Positions 53,845-64,000 of a stretch of 64,000 nucleotides of DNA are shown one piece after another (the stretch's first letter is position 1; each line of letters opens with the position of its first letter). The notes below the pieces were generated by a model that saw only the letters and a list, made by a program, of their open reading frames with translations, ran no database searches and was not told where the DNA came from. The DNA lies in assembly GCF_029784135.1 (NCBI RefSeq), contig NC_073745.1:81617910-81681909 (forward strand). Direction: 5' to 3'. The stretch is from Toxorhynchites rutilus septentrionalis (taxonomy: Eukaryota > Arthropoda > Insecta > Diptera > Culicidae). The position numbers and the translations under genes were made by a program.

Positions 53845-54720
53845 TTGATTTATAAAAAAGTGGAACACATCGCAACGAGATGGCAGTTGTTGGAGGCAGT
53901 TGCTAAGAAAAATTTTGAGCGATTTGAAAAGCTTAAACTATTCTTCTCGTTCCATGTTAATTATGACCATAATCAATTTGCCAATCGTGTATTGACTCAC
54001 TTCCTATGACTGAACCCATTATGATGTGCCTAATCTTTGTTCTGCCGCTCATCAATAACGACAACTGCACTTTTCAATCAGGAAGGTCTCAATTTGGCAA
54101 AATTTGTAATGAGACAAGGATGTTGTTGTTGATCATGTTGGGTAACATATGTTTGGAGAGTTACGTGCAATGATTCGCTGATGCTGACCTTGATATGAAA
54201 TATTTTGAAGTCTTTCTGAAGAAGCCTGAGGATATTTACATTGTATCGATATCGAAGAAGCTGGAGTATGCAGCTAGGAAGCTGACCTGCAAATCGATTT
54301 GTCGGGACTTATATATTTAACTAGTGCAACAGATTTCAAAGCGATTTGATTTCAACGATCCGGGTATCAAAACTGCGACCTTGATAAACCTCCAAAATTT
54401 CGTCAAGCTACCAAACCTTAATGATTTGAAGCGCTAATTCCCTCAACTCGTTGAAGCAGATAATAGACAAGGATTGGAAATTTGTTGTAGCCTGAACTCA
54501 AGACGAATCTAATGGGGCAAAAATTGAGTGACTCTGATATAACTTGGTTCCAATTTTTGTATCCATTGGTAAGGTTGTTTGTAAGACACTTTTTGAAAAT
54601 CGGTTGGCACTCATAGTTCTTCGGCTCAAGAAGGAGTTTCAAGGATGAAATTGACGGAACATTTGAAGTCAAAGTTCAACAAAACCATGTATAAACATCA
54701 TACAATTCAGCGGATTATGA
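53845..54720 (+). pseudogene. Decayed hAT transposase
   Basis: The plus strand reads YKKVEHIATRWQLLEAVAKK then NFERFEKLKLFFS, followed across stops by NLNDLKR-FPQLVEADN and, near the end, SSSAQEGVSRMKLTEHLKS. The latter matches the C-terminal dimerisation block of hAT transposases (HSSA-AERVFS-MNLIKT-LR in relatives). Many stops and frameshifts remain. The N-terminal BED finger is not visible. Confidence 0.6.
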
Positions 54721-54741
54721 GAAAACCTTTTTTATGACATA

Positions 54742-56071
54742 CTAGCTGACCCGGCAAACTTCGTCTCGCCCAAAATTAGTTTTTTGTTATCTATACCTTC
54801 AAAACTTTCACGTTTTCTTACTATGAGCAAGTTCATGGGTCCAATCGCAGAACTGTTCATTGTTTGATGTTCTAATCGACCCCGTTGAATTTACCTTTTA
54901 CTATAAAATTCCTAGTATTTATAACAAAACTCATCATTGTAATATCAGATTCTTTTAGACACAATTCTCGTTCAAGATTTTTCACTTTCACTTGTCACTA
55001 TGTAATTGTAGAACGTATGGGAATTTGATTTTCCGAATTTTCCCTTTCCTTCAGAGTTTTCCGAAAATTTTCAATTGTCATGTTTGGTTGGAATATTTTT
55101 AGTTGAAATATGTGTAATATTTTTTAATGAGACCCCCTCTCCATTCCAGAGAAGGGAGGAGTGTCATACCATCATACAAATATTTATCATACCCAAAAAC
55201 TTTGTGCTTGATTAGTTCTCGAGTTGTGCATAAGTTTGTGTTTCATTTGTATGACAGCCTCCCCTTAGAGAGGGAGAGGGGTAAATTCACCATAGCGTAA
55301 TTCACTATAGAGTAATGCAGAACTTTGTGTTTCATTTGTATGGCAGCCCCCCTTAGAGGGGGTGGAGAGTCTTACCACCATATAAACATTTATTGCACCC
55401 TAGAACCTCCACATGCCAAATTTGATATCATTTGCTTGATTAATTCTCGAGTAATGCAGAAATTTGAGTTTTATTTGTATGCAAGCCCTCCCTTAGAGAA
55501 GGGGGTGGAGAGTCTAACCACCATAGAAACATTTATTACACCCTTAATCCCTTAGAGAGGGAGAGGGGTAAATTCACCATAGCGTAATTCACTATAGAGT
55601 AATGCAGAAATTTGTGTTTCATTTGTATGGCAGCCCCCCTTAGAGGGGGGTGGAGAGTCTTACCACCATATAAACATTTATTGCACCCTAAAATCTCCAC
55701 ATGCCAAATTTCATTTCATTTGCTTGATTAATTCTCGAGTAATGCAGAAATAGGTGTTTCATTTGTATGGGAGCCCCCCCTTAGAGAGTGGGATGGAGAG
55801 CATAACTACCATAAAAACATTTATTGCACCCTAAAACTTTCACATGTCAAATTTGGTTTCATTTGCTTGAATAATTCTCGAGTAACGTTTTTGTGTTTAA
55901 TTTGTATGGGAGCCCCCCCTTAGAGAGAGGGGGGGCTCAAACTATCACGAAAACCTTCCCCGGCCCCAGAAACCCCTACATACCAATTTTCATGTTGATC
56001 GGCACAGTAGTTTCCGAGTCCATAAGAATCAGACAGACAGACAGACAGATATCCATTTTTATATATATAGA
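54742..56071 (-). mobile_element. Helitron-like repeat, copy 3 (first of a head-to-tail pair)
   Basis: Read on the minus strand it starts TCTATATATATAAAAATGGA at 56,071, has a CTGTCTGT run, about six array units of 120-148 bp, the subterminal block and ends GGGTCAGCTAG at 54,742, followed by T. Both termini are preserved. It abuts copy 4 so that CTAG of one directly meets TC of the other. Confidence 0.65.
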
Positions 56072-56825
56072 CTAGCTGACCCGGCAAACTTCGTCTCGCC
56101 CAAAATTTGTTTTTTGTTATGAATACCTTCAAACATTCACGTTCATAAACGTATGAGCAAGTTTATGGGTCCAAACGCAGAACTGTTCATTGATTGATCT
56201 TCTAATCGACCCCGTTTAATTTTGTATGGCAGCTCCCATTAGAAAGAGGGGTGGAGTGTCTAACCACCATAGAAATATTTATTGCACCCTAAAACCTTCA
56301 CATGCCAAATTTGGTTCCATTTGCTTGATTAATTCTTGAGTAATGCAGAAATTTGAGTTTTATTTGTATGGCAGCCCCTCCTCAGAGAGAGAGGGGTGGA
56401 GAGTCTATTCACCAATGGAAACGTTTCGTGTCCCCTGTAACATTCGCATGACAAATTTGGCTCCATTTGCTTGATTAGTTTTCGAATTATGCAGAAATTT
56501 GTCTTTCATTTGTATGGCAGCTCCCCCTCAGAGAGGGGGGGAAGTGTCTCACCATCGTAAAAACATTTAATGCACCCTAAAATCTCCACATGCCAAAATT
56601 AGTTTCATTTGCTTGATTAATTCCCGAGTAATGTAGAAATTTGTGTTTAATTTGTATGGCAGATACCCCCTTAAAGAGGAGTGAGGGATCTCAAACTATC
56701 ACGAAAACCTTCCCCGGTCCCAAAAACCCCTACATACAAATTTTCATGTTGATCGGTTCAGTAGTTTCCGAGTCCATAAGAATCAGAGAGACAGACAGAC
56801 AGAAATCCATATTTATATATATAGA
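56072..56825 (-). mobile_element. Helitron-like repeat, copy 4 (second of the pair)
   Basis: Starts TCTATATATATAAATATGGA at 56,825, preceded by A, and ends CTAG at 56,072-56,075. Shorter than copy 3, with about three array units. Around the pair as a whole the host flanks are A and T, the insertion preference known for Helitrons. Confidence 0.65.
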
Positions 56826-56853
56826 TTATGTTGTATTGATACGACTTTTACAA

Positions 56854-56864
56854 CCCATAAATAA
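56854..56864 (+). repeat. Target-site duplication, left of LINE-C
   Basis: CCCATAAATAA, repeated at 58,180-58,190 after the poly(A). Confidence 0.88.
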
Positions 56865-57655
56865 TGGATGGGATGACCTTGGAGGCAACCTCTGTGTACG
56901 CGGGGTCAAACTTCGGCACTCTCGTTCCATTGGTAGAATTAGGGATCATTGAAACATTGCCCATCGACCACTATTTTATTTTTTCAGACAGTCTCAGCTC
57001 AATAGAGGCAATCCGCTCAATGAAAGTTGATAAACGCTCATCTTATTTCCTAACAAGAATAAGACATCTATTGAGTGTTTTGGTCGAAAAATTATTCAAG
57101 ATTACCTTAGCATGGGTTCCCTCTCATTGCTCGATTCCAGGAAATGAGAAAGCGGACTCGCTAGCTAAGGTGGGCGCTTTAGAAGGCACACTTTTTGAAA
57201 GGCAAATTGCTTATAATGAATTTTTCCACATTCCTCGTCAGTACACGCTCGTAAGTTGGCAGCGCATGTGGAGTGGAGATGAGTTCGGTCGTTGGTTACA
57301 TACGATTATCCCTAAGGTCTCGACGAGTGCATGGTTCAAGGGATTGAATGTAGGTCGTGATTTCATTCGCGTGATATCTCGGCTTATGTCCAATCACTAC
57401 AACCTAAACGCGCATCTCTATCGCATTGGGCTCGCAGCAAACAATCTTTGTGATTGTGGCGATGGCTACCACGACATCGAGCATGTTGTCTGGTCGTGTA
57501 TCCGGTTCCATGCTGCTCGCTCTCAGCTCTCTAGAGCACTGAGAGCACAAGGCAGACAATCGGATATCCCCGTCCGGGATATCTTAGGTAGCCGGGATCC
57601 TGATCTTCTGCTTCATCTATACCTGTTCCTCAGAAACGCCGATGTCAACGTTTAA
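56865..57655 (+). pseudogene. LINE-C ORF2 C-terminal fragment
   Basis: The frame is open to the TAA at 57,653-57,655. The first ~35 codons fit poorly (TSVYAGSNFGTLVPL in place of the usual CSVY-AELAAI), so the truncation point is scrambled. From DHYFIFSDSLSSIEAI it follows the RNase H domain (HCSIPGNEKADSLAK) and then the terminal finger CDCGDGYHDIEHVVWSC and RDILGSRDPDLLLHLYLF. Without endonuclease and RT it is not functional. Confidence 0.82.
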
Positions 57656-58179
57656 TGATGTTTCCTTCGTTGTGTCCCCGTTTCATATCCCTCCTATCCG
57701 ATCGATAAACTTTTACTTAGTCGCGGCAATACATACACACACTCTTTACAGATGCACGGGCCGAAGGTTGTGCAGTCCACTGATCATTCAACAAGAGCCA
57801 AAGGTTGTACCGCTCATGACAACTCTACACGAGCTGATGATTGCGCCGGCTAGTGACCACTCTATCCTGGATTCCTCGAGTCGAGAAAGACGCACCACGC
57901 TAGATATGGGGTACAGACTAGGGGGGCGTTGCTGATTAATGGTCGGCTGCATCCCAATAGGAAGTATCCCGTGTCGGGCACACGTACAGAGCATCGAAGA
58001 CTGCGACATACCAATTATGAGAACACTTGTAATACTAACCTCGAGTCAACCGCGAGTAATCGGTTCCATATTACTAACATAGTTGTAAGCAAACATTGTC
58101 AAAATATTGAACTCCCGGCCCCGTTAGGCTGACGCCATATGAGCCTTAATAAAAATATATATTTTGGATTAAAAAAAAC
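56865..58179 (+). mobile_element. LINE-C: 5'-truncated third relative of LINE-A
   Basis: About 1.3 kb with the ORF2 C-terminus, a long 3' UTR and a poly(A) ending at 58,178, inside 11-bp target duplications. The 3' UTR differs from LINE-A, but the end has a stem AGGCT (58,126-58,130) with AGCCT (58,142-58,146). Additional fragments of the same UTR lie at 47,480-47,768 and 61,075-61,290. Confidence 0.88.
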
Positions 58180-58190
58180 CCCATAAATAA
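58180..58190 (+). repeat. Target-site duplication, right of LINE-C
   Basis: CCCATAAATAA, identical to 56,854-56,864, with one extra C between it and the poly(A). Confidence 0.88.
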
Positions 58191-58337
58191 GAAACATAAA
58201 TTAAAAATGTAAACCTAAAAACCTTTATTTTCATTGTTCTTTTCCCGACACAGATTTTTCATACAGATTTTTTTGCTATAAATACAGATATATAGATTTT
58301 TTCAGAAAATTGTACAGAATTAAATGTGGTAACCCTG

Positions 58338-58345
58338 ATTATGAT
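58338..58345 (+). repeat. hAT target duplication, right
   Basis: ATTATGAT, differing at one base from 53,672-53,679. Confidence 0.75.
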
Positions 58346-59100
58346 GGACCTGAATTCTAGAAGACTGGAATTAGAACCATGATCGCTTATCTGTTTGAAT
58401 TCTAAAGCGATTTTTATCATCAAGACCAGTATTCCGATCAATTATAACAATAATGATTAAAAACGAAGAAATTATTTTTAAAAAAATATAACAAAAATCA
58501 TTTTCCCTAAAAATCCCCGCTGGGCACACCGTATTCATTTAATGCATAAGCACGTATAGGCAAAGGGGAGCACTGAACAACACGAGTCACCATTCTGACT
58601 AATCTATGTTTTGTGTTTTCAATCAGCGAGAAACAGAATACTGCGATCGAGGAAGAATCCAAAACCAACACACAAAGGCAGGCACACATCTACACACATA
58701 ATCACACACCGAGAGATCATCAACATCCTTCTAGTGTTCGCGATTAGAGCTTCGTACGAACTGGTGGGATTCTCGTAAACTTGTTGTTCAAGATACCACA
58801 CCGCTTGAACTGATTCTCAATCCAAGTTTTACACTGGGCTCGATAGGATCGTTACGCGGCGCAGTGGTTTCTGAGAAACGACGCAGAACTTTGGGTACCT
58901 ACCTGAAGTGTAAAAGTGTGAAGAATTACACCACAGAGCGGAGTGCGGGAAAAAGTTCCGAACCCAAAAAGTGAACAAACCGAAAGTCAAAAAACTTATT
59001 CCATCCGTTCGTGTGGAGGCGTCACGGTGGTGTGGTGGCAGCGGCGGCGGTGACGACTGGAATTTTAGTGCAAAAGTTAGCCAGGAAATAAGACCGGAAG
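58346..59100 (+). promoter_or_regulatory. Upstream region and 5' UTR of the lipocalin-like gene
   Basis: From about 58,500 the sequence is less AT-rich and not obviously repetitive. The ~200 nt before the ATG lack upstream ATGs in a strong context and contain GTGGTGGCAGCGGCGGCGG, like an insect 5' UTR. No convincing TATA or initiator could be assigned. Confidence 0.4.
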
Positions 59101-59232
59101 ATGACAAAGTTTTTTGCAGCGCTTGCACTTTGTGCAATAGTTAGCGGTTTGGTCACGCTCTCCAGCGCCCACACGTACAAAACGGGCGAATGTCCGTCGG
59201 TGGAACCGGCGAGTGACTTCAACATGAAACAG
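59101..59232 (+). CDS. Lipocalin / apolipoprotein-D-like gene, exon 1
   Basis: ATG at 59,101 with A at -3. The exon is exactly 44 codons and ends ATGAAACAG|GTAAGG, a strong phase-0 splice donor. Residues 1-23 form a clear signal peptide (basic MTK, then FFAALALCAIVSG, ending LSSA). The mature start is HTYKTGECPSVEPASDFNMK then Q. GxCP---P--DFN---- is the N-terminal hallmark of insect apoD/Lazarillo-type lipocalins, in which the next exon supplies the GxWY motif. These are secreted carriers of small hydrophobic ligands. The rest of the gene lies beyond the window, giving a first intron longer than 4.7 kb. Confidence 0.8.
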
Positions 59233-60650
59233 GTAAGGGAATAATTGCTTTGTAACTCAATTATGATTTGTTTTGTTCTGGACTTTTGTTTCTGGTTACC
59301 AAGGGATCAAAGGGGTGCAATGAAAAACAATTGAATATGAGCGTGTTCTAAATGAAAGAATGTGGAAGGTTATACTCAAGTTGAGAGATTCTGGCCGTAA
59401 CCAATAGCTTTGCGTGAAGGTTACTTGGTCGCTTGCGCGTTGCATGTCGTTCAAACGGCATGAACTTTCACACATAATTATTCAACAAACAATCACTGAA
59501 GCGCGCCAATTGTTGAGATTCCGATGCAATCGCATCATTTGCTCATCGATAATAACTGTTTCCGCAATCAGCTTTTGATGTAGGCGGAAATGAGCAACTC
59601 GATTGAGATGCGCTGTGCACAATGATATTTCTAATCAGCGACCCTCGCGAAATTATAACCAACTTCAGATGTTTTCCGCATATTAAACTAAATGTGAGTT
59701 CAGAGATCAGCGTTCAATCAGGAATCAACAATTTAAAAAATGTTACTGAAATCAAAACAATCCACCGCATCGCTTTCAATTCTTCCGAAAACCATTTCCA
59801 TGTCTGTTAATTTGACGATTTGAGGCGAAACGACGTACAAACGAACTCGGAGAAATTTCATTTCTGGCCGACATCCAAGAACTTGTTGCCAAATCGATTG
59901 AGGCGCCTAATGGGTGGGTGAAATAATCAAGTTGTTGCAATTAAATATGACTACTGCTTCCTGGACATGGATGCGCTGTGCCAAAACTGTGAGAGAGCAA
60001 AAGTGTGGCGATATGATGCGGTCGGTTCAATGAAACTCTGTCCGATTCGTTATACACTCCCGGCCGATGATACACTGGAAAAATATTACTTAGAAAAAAA
60101 TTAAACTATCAATGAAATAAATGTTTTGAACTACTTTTTTCGTATGTCAACTATAATAGATAACGTAACGTAACTTCAGTTTATTTCTTCAGCAGAAACA
60201 AGCTCCACTCGATATGACGAATCTTTGGCAATGTGTAACCAGTCGGTTAATTCCTACAGCGTGAAATATGTTGGTTTTTCCCGAAACTAATAGACGCAAG
60301 TTCTACCTACTGTTAAAAAGTTTGATTCAGTTTGATCATTACAAAAACCCATAGAACCGTCTTAATTCCACATTCGGAAATACTGGTTTTATGTTATTGT
60401 AAGCTAAGTTTGGAAATAAAACAGGATGGAAGTAAAATCGATTTTCGGAACCAATAGTAAATTTGAACGAAACGTAGATTGCGGAGCTTCAAATGCAAAA
60501 TTTCGGTGTCCGTGCCACACCCTCCTTACTCTCCAGATTGTTTCCTGAGCTGAAAAAATACCGATTTTATTGAAAAGTAGAAAAGTACACAACCGGACCA
60601 GGCAACTTCCGTGAAATTTTCCTGCTTGTAATAAAAGCCGACATAAAAAA
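59233..60650 (+). other. Start of the lipocalin-like intron 1
   Basis: No gene seen. The sequence looks mostly unique. 59,233 begins the GTAAGG donor. Confidence 0.5.
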
Positions 60651-61074
60651 TAGGAGTGAGTTATGTCTGTGATATAACCCAAAGATTGACGAAGGACTAC
60701 CGTTGGCTTAGTAGTTATTTGTTGGAAGTTGTATCTGAATCGATTGAATCAATTCAATCTCAATGAATGAATATTTTGAAAGATTTCTGAAAAGTCCAAG
60801 CAAATGCAAGTATAGAATTTCTTTCGTGTATGATTTGTGGATGCATTCTGAGGTAAAAATTTTGAACGGCCTTACACGGTAGGAAAATAGCCAGTGTGCC
60901 AACCCAGTATGAATATTTTCTTGGTGCCAGGTTTGACAATATGGTGTGTGTGTGTGTGGCACCATAAGCTATAATAATGACCTTGCCGATATCGCCTCTT
61001 ATGCCTCACAGTAATATCCCACCTTATATGCAAATACTTGATGCACATACACACCCACGGTTCTTATTTGGTAC

Positions 61075-61290
61075 AACCTTTGGCTCTTGTTGAATGATCA
61101 GTGGTCTGCGCAACTTTCGACCTGTGTATCTGTAAAGAGTATGTGTATGTATTGCCGCGACTAAGTAAAAGTTTATCGATCGGATAGGAGGGATATGAAA
61201 CGGGGACACAACGGAGGAAACATCATTAAACATTGACACCGGTGTTTCTGAGGAACAGGTATAGATGAAGCAGAAGATCAGGCTTGCATT
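61075..61290 (-). mobile_element. LINE-C fragment: end of ORF2 and start of 3' UTR
   Basis: Minus-strand homology to about 57,602-57,815 (GATCTTCTGCTTCATCTATA, TCCTATCCGATCGATAAACT, ACAAGAGCCAAAGGTTGTAC). It ends abruptly on both sides, without tail. Confidence 0.75.
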
Positions 61291-61529
61291 TTCGCCTTTA
61301 TCAAAGGAAAACTGTAAAATGTACCGATTTTGACATAAGACTATGTCTTTGATTTCTATATAGGGGGGTCTCTCTACGAAAAAAGTAGCGATTCATTAAG
61401 AGTTTTCAAACGCATATTACTCAAAATCGTTATTGCAACATATGTTGTGATATATATTATTAGACAGGAAATTTATGCAGATTTTTTTTTGTCTGAGACA
61501 AGAACAGGAAATACACCCAGATTTTTTGC

Positions 61530-61640
61530 GAGGTTTTTTACGAGTTTTTTTTTACGCGGATTTTCCAATTACCGCGGTTTTTCCAATTAACGTGGTTTTT
61601 TTACGCGGATTTTCCAATTAACGCGGTACCCGCGTAAAAA
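61530..61640. repeat. Short direct repeats TTTTACGCGGATTTTCCAAT
   Basis: Four degenerate copies of TT-ACGCGG-TTTTCCAATTA, ending with ACGCGGTACCCGCGTAAAAA, which is self-complementary to the repeats. Possible end of a hairpin-type DNA element. Confidence 0.5.
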
Positions 61641-62135
61641 TAGACCAGTGCAATATAACATCTCTCCATCAGCGTACATTTTTCTCTCATGTTCCCTCAG
61701 AGCATATTACGGTAATTAGTGCTTGTAACGGAGCTTAGCGCTTATGAAGGAAATTTGTGCCGCACCTTATCACGATTCTTTTAAATGTTGGATAACGGGG
61801 AGCTCGCCGGGCGGTACAACGGGACGGGGTTTTTACGGGCAGCGATTCCCCGCGTTAAAAACCCTAAAAAAGTTAAAAAACAAGAAGTGGATTATATCTG
61901 TGATACAACCGCAAGGTAAACGTAGGACTACCGTTGGCTCGGTAATCATTTATTTGAAATTGCATCTGAATCAATTCTAAATGAATGAATGAATATTTTG
62001 AAAGATGCTGAAAGTTTTCTTGTTAGTTTGTGGTTTTATGAGTAAAAGTATGGAATTGTTATTAACATAAAAGTCAACTCTTTCGAACTTGTTGGTGGTC
62101 CTGAAACGAACCGATGGAATTTGAGTGGCCTTGTA

Positions 62136-63417
62136 ACAGGTGTTAAATAAAAAATGAGAATTTTTTCAATCAAATATAAAAAGAATTTTTTTTTCATCGA
62201 TTTCAGTATTTATTATTAATAACATAATGTATTTTCTTCAAAAAAATGTCAGTGAATGTTTGAGCAAGGGCCGTGGTCTGCTGTTCGACGCAACTTTGTC
62301 GCAATGCTCTCACAAGAACGTTGTACGGCACTTACGTCCATTTTCCGGATACACTTCCGGATTCTTGTAGTCAGTTGCTTCGTGTCCTTGGCCATCCAAT
62401 TGTTTTTATACACTAGGGCACTGAGTGAGCCAAAGAAATCCTCTATTGGGCGGCACTGGGGCAAGTTTGTTGGGTTACGATCTTTCGGCACGAACGGTAT
62501 CTTTTTCTCCTCAAGATACGCCAGCGTCTTCTTGGCGTAATGGGAAGACGCCTTGTCCGGCCAGAAGACGTACTTCCCATCCGCATGATGCTCGTTCAGG
62601 AACGGCAGCAGGATTTTATCGAGGCACTCTTCTCGATAGATTTGTTGATTGATTTTCCGGCTTAAACCAAGGCTTTGAAATGCCCCGGTCGGAAATGGCG
62701 ATGTACAACATAACCTTTTTTTCAAACTTGTGCTTGAACTTGTATTTCACTTCAGGCGGTGTGGATGACTTGTCGCTGGAGTAGTAATTATCATTTCCTG
62801 GGAGATGCGTTTTGGACAGCGGAAAATAGCTTTCGTCGTCCAGAACGAAAGACGTCCCGCGGTATTTTTTAGTCATCCGCCGACACTGTGATTTAACCGT
62901 CTCAATCTGCTACTCCGTGTACTCAGGCGACCTCGTCTTCTTCCTGCACACGATTCCTTCCATCTTGAGGGTCCGATGGATCAATACGTGGGAGCAGCCA
63001 TATTTCCGACCGGCGTCACGCAGGCTGGTTGCGTCCTTGTTGTCAAACAGCTTCTTTTACGATGTCTTCCTCTGCTTCGTCATTATCGTCACCGGACGAC
63101 CACTTCCGATCTACGTCCAGAGAACCCAGGATACGATATACCGTACTGACAGGTACATTTTCTTCCTTAAAATGTGCCACCGTGAACTTTTTTCCTTGCT
63201 GGAAATGCGTTTCGTAGAACCGTACAATGCGTTCGCGGAGCACGTGCTGTTTCGACGCCATCTTTGCTTTGACTAAATTCAAACTAGCAAAACCAAACAC
63301 GCCTACTGTTTCTAGGGAGCCCAAAGAGCAATTTTCTTGGAAAAAGAAAATTTTACGCTCTTTATTTGAGTTACTGAAAGGTATTGAAAAAAATATATTT
63401 TTTTATTTAACACCCGT
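62136..63417 (-). mobile_element. Decayed DD37E element in the lipocalin intron
   Basis: The ends ACAGGTGTTAAATAAAAAAT (62,136) and, inverted, ACGGGTGTTAAATAAAAAAA (63,417) match with few mismatches and abut TA on both sides, giving a 1,282-bp element. It holds one frameshifted transposase on the minus strand. Confidence 0.82.
62249..63261 (-). pseudogene. Decayed DD37E transposase
   Basis: The probable start is the ATG at 63,261 (MASKQHVLRERIVRFYETHF). The first HTH (TVAHFKEENVPVSTVYRILG) is followed by frameshifts or stops near 63,040 and 62,900. The first D lies in FVLDDESYF (~62,840), and after another frameshift near 62,690 come VFWPDKASSHYAKK (second D) and LPQCRPIEDFF (E), with exactly 37 residues between D and E. 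It represents a different sublineage from the intact copy at 23,139, with a C-x-x-RPIEDFF block. At least three lesions make it inactive. Confidence 0.85.
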
Positions 63418-64000
63418 TAAAAGTAACTGAAAATGTTTGATACAACTGAGGGCGCCACTTCACGGTGAAAACGAAATGAAGTCTATATAACCTTGCATAA
63501 AATTCGCCATTTTACAATGTGGTATGTATATTTTGAAGGATGGCTTGGTATAAGTATTGTAACTCAATTTTTTTCAACTAGATAAACGATGAGTAGCATG
63601 TGTTGCGCAAAAAATACTGCAAATCCTTCTTGTATCGGACCCTACATTATCAATGATATAATCCCACTTAATGTGATATCGATTCCATCACCATTATCCA
63701 CAGTATTCATAACCTGTATGCATTATCAAACTCAAAATTTTCGAAGATTATCAACGATTTTGGTCCAATTGCGTGTTGAAATCATCGTAAATATACAAAG
63801 TCCTAACTTTCTTACCATATACTGAAGATATTTAATGGTTGGAATGTATCTAAATAGAAATAAAATGCATAATCACGACCGAATCTTGCTTTTCAGTGCG
63901 TAGAATAAACAAAAATCATCACTTTGTGGTTCTGAACTCTAATATAGGTGTCGCATGAGTTGATTCAGCTTTGCGTAAATTCGTCAATTGAATTTCATCA
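63418..64000. other. Intronic non-coding sequence to the window end
   Basis: AT-rich, no lipocalin exon with a GxWY motif found and no other gene. Confidence 0.5.

Larger units (their letters stand above)
53680..58337 (+). mobile_element. hAT-type DNA transposon loaded with nested insertions
   Basis: The left end CAGGGTTGCCACATA... and right end ...TGTGGTAACCCTG are imperfect inverted repeats starting CAGGGTT-CCACAT. An 8-bp direct repeat flanks them, as for hAT elements. Subterminal ATACAGA motifs occur on both sides. It has transposase traces at 53,845-54,720 and contains two Helitron-like copies and LINE-C. Confidence 0.75.
60651..62020. repeat. Direct-repeat pair within the intron
   Basis: 60,655-60,795 and 61,885-62,015 share GTGATA-AACC--AAG-T--ACG, AGGACTACCGTTGGCT-, GTATCTGAATC-ATT and AATGAATGAATATTTTGAAA then GAT, in the same orientation about 1.23 kb apart. 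They may be long terminal-type repeats of an unrecognised element or two copies of a dispersed repeat. The interior has a LINE-C fragment and the ACGCGG repeats. Confidence 0.45.

Overview
This window is eukaryotic and looks like a large, repeat-rich insect genome, most likely a culicine (Aedes-like) mosquito. The reasons are the many insect transposon families present (errantivirus, I-type and Jockey-type LINEs, Tc1/mariner DD37E, piggyBac, hAT), a short 63-bp host intron, and two insect-type host gene fragments. The species is an inference. No rRNA, true tRNA, CRISPR or bacterial feature was seen.

Only two pieces of host genes are recognisable. The last two exons of a hyaluronidase-like gene lie at 19,404-19,673 (+). 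Exon 1 of a secreted lipocalin/apolipoprotein-D-like gene lies at 59,101-59,232 (+), and its first intron runs past the window end. Nearly everything else is mobile DNA, much of it nested.

Layout. 1 to ~13.3 kb: a Ty3/gypsy errantivirus-type endogenous retrovirus on the minus strand (env, pol, gag, PBS, 5' LTR), cut in gag by a full-length 6.0-kb LINE ('LINE-A', 5,934-11,949) with both ORFs open, a poly(A) tail and a 12-bp target duplication. 13.4-19.3 kb: pogo-like remnant, a Helitron-like repeat with an octanucleotide microsatellite, tRNA-like SINE traces and piggyBac-like MITE pieces. 22.3-25.5 kb: a second MITE copy, then an intact DD37E transposon with 49-bp perfect inverted repeats, next to a long-inverted-repeat element, all apparently inside pogo-like ends. 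26.8-31.2 kb: a Helitron-like tandem array containing a Tc1 element that in turn contains a truncated LINE-A copy. 31.4-33.7 kb: two opposed Jockey-like RT fragments and a (TAGTAA)n tract. 34.9-41.3 kb: a piggyBac relic split by a 5.3-kb decayed LINE ('LINE-B') with an 11-bp target duplication. 41.3-49.5 kb: mariner, DD37E and Tc1 relics with long non-coding gaps. 49.9-53.7 kb: a shattered Jockey-like LINE holding a mariner fragment and a large pyrimidine microsatellite. 53.7-58.3 kb: a hAT element with an 8-bp target duplication, containing two head-to-tail Helitron-like copies and a truncated LINE ('LINE-C'). 59-64 kb: the lipocalin exon and its intron, with another decayed DD37E element.

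The most informative cross-comparisons are among LINE-A, -B and -C. They share 11-12-bp target duplications and a GGCTC/GAGCC-type stem just before the 3' end. A and B share an 8-nt ORF1-stop/ORF2-start overlap (ATGNCTAA).
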